Below, piece by piece: positions 63,449 to 64,000 of a stretch of DNA of 64,000 bases (positions within the stretch are counted from its first letter, which is position 1; each line of letters begins with the position of its first letter). Under the pieces are notes generated by a model. It was not told where the DNA came from, did no database searches, and worked only from the letters and a program-made list of their open reading frames with translations. The DNA is from Phenylobacterium sp. (GTDB lineage Bacteria; Pseudomonadota; Alphaproteobacteria; Caulobacterales; Caulobacteraceae), in assembly GCF_013911965.1 (NCBI RefSeq), contig NZ_JACESE010000002.1, positions 248,001 to 312,000 on the forward strand, read 5' to 3'. A program made the translations under genes and the position numbers.

Positions 63449-64000
63449 TCAGGCTCCCAGAAGTCTGTCGAGGATCTCCGCAAGGCCGCGCATCGGCGTC
63501 CCGATCCAGGCGGGCCGGTTGGCGGCTTCGTAGGTGATCTCGTAGGCGGCCTTCTCGATCAGGAAGAGGTCGAGCAGTTCCGGCGAATAGCCGCCGGCCA
63601 CCTCGTCATAGGCCGCCAGGAATCGGCGGGTCGCCACTTCGCGGAACTGAGCCACCATCTCCGCCCCGCGGGCCTCGACACCTTCGGCGACGGTGCTGGC
63701 GGCGATCGCGGCCGTCGCCGCGGCGTAGTCGAACGAGCGGACCATGCCGGCGACATCGCGCAAGGGGCTGGCCTTGGCCCGGCGGATCTCGAGCGGCTTG
63801 GCCGGCTCGCCTTCGAAGTCGATGAACTTCACTTCGCTGCCGGTGACCAGGATCTGGCCGAGGTGGAGGTCGCCGTGGACCCGAGTCGCCACCCCCCCTT
63901 CGGCGGCGGCGGCGAAGCGCTGGATCACGGCGATGGCCTTCTGCCGGCGGGCGACCAGGGCCGACGCCAGGGCGGTCAGGTCCGGATCCTCGGAGCCCGC
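63449..64000 (-). CDS. Maltokinase (or maltokinase domain of a TreS fusion), 5' end outside window
   Basis: The frame stays open to the window edge, so only the C-terminal 183 residues are seen. They contain the kinase catalytic segment [11 protein letters not shown] and the metal-binding FIDFEGEP, characteristic of Mak/Pep2, which phosphorylates maltose to maltose 1-phosphate. In many genomes this domain is fused to trehalose synthase TreS, and that may be so here. An internal GTG at 63928 would cut the fold and is not the real start. It ends 5 nt before glgB. Confidence 0.85.
   Translation of the reverse strand, partial: AGSEDPDLTALASALVARRQKAIAVIQRFAAAAEGGVATRVHGDLHLGQILVTGSEVKFIDFEGEPAKPLEIRRAKASPLRDVAGMVRSFDYAAATAAIAASTVAEGVEARGAEMVAQFREVATRRFLAAYDEVAGGYSPELLDLFLIEKAAYEITYEAANRPAWIGTPMRGLAEILDRLLGA

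Overview
The window is high-GC, densely packed bacterial chromosome. The gene content and order point to an alphaproteobacterium of the order Caulobacterales, probably Caulobacteraceae (Phenylobacterium/Caulobacter/Brevundimonas-like). This assignment is inferred from a lipoyl domain on pyruvate dehydrogenase E1-beta, fused IspDF, a dusB-ntrB-ntrC-ntrY-ntrX-dat-hfq-hflX-mazG run and a complete ccoNOQP-ccoGHIS cluster. No marker gene fixes the genus. There is no prophage, insertion sequence, CRISPR array, rRNA or recognisable tRNA. Most of the window is core genome, and the unusual signals are local.

Region by region. 1-5358 (minus): tryptophan genes trpE, trpG and trpD (cut by the window start), with the PpiD-type foldase gene overlapping trpE. 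5526-11736 (mostly plus): tpiA, secG, pyrG, rpmF and eno, with a GNAT acetyltransferase and a secreted AprI/Inh-like protease-inhibitor candidate on the other strand. 11723-18931: an MFS transporter, ftsB, and a pyruvate dehydrogenase operon (pdhA, pdhB, pdhC, lpdA) with a GFA-domain zinc protein overlapping both pdhB and pdhC. 18961-28262: an Aas-like acyl-ACP/CoA ligase and a lipoprotein alpha/beta-hydrolase lacking its nucleophile, then lipA, a RatA/Coq10 protein, cinA, a membrane-fused spermidine-synthase-like protein, ispDF and dusB. 28259-37048: nitrogen regulators NtrBC and NtrYX (both response regulators lack the GAFTGA loop), a class IV aminotransferase, hfq and hflX. 37045-44525: mazG, a GPH-type sugar transporter, a secreted unknown, a LOG-family protein, HU, a divergent CDF transporter with a frameshifted solute-binding-like lipoprotein, and a membrane protein paired with a formaldehyde-dehydrogenase-like MDR enzyme. 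44633-52387 (minus): the whole cbb3 oxidase operon and its assembly genes, with an FNR/FixK-like box upstream shared with a divergent small Cys/His membrane protein. 52812-64000 (minus): maltokinase, glgB, a glgX-treZ fusion, malQ and treY, with three successive 4-nt overlaps.

The last block links glycogen branching, debranching, maltodextrin remodelling and trehalose synthesis in one translationally coupled unit. GlgX would release linear maltodextrins, MalQ would resize them, TreY would convert the reducing end and TreZ would release trehalose, while maltokinase returns maltose to the pool as maltose 1-phosphate. The GlgX-TreZ fusion is the most distinctive protein architecture seen. Other points for follow-up are the GFA gene inside the pdh operon, the GAFTGA-less NtrC, the nucleophile-less hydrolase, the frameshifted lipoprotein gene and the small protein divergent from ccoN.
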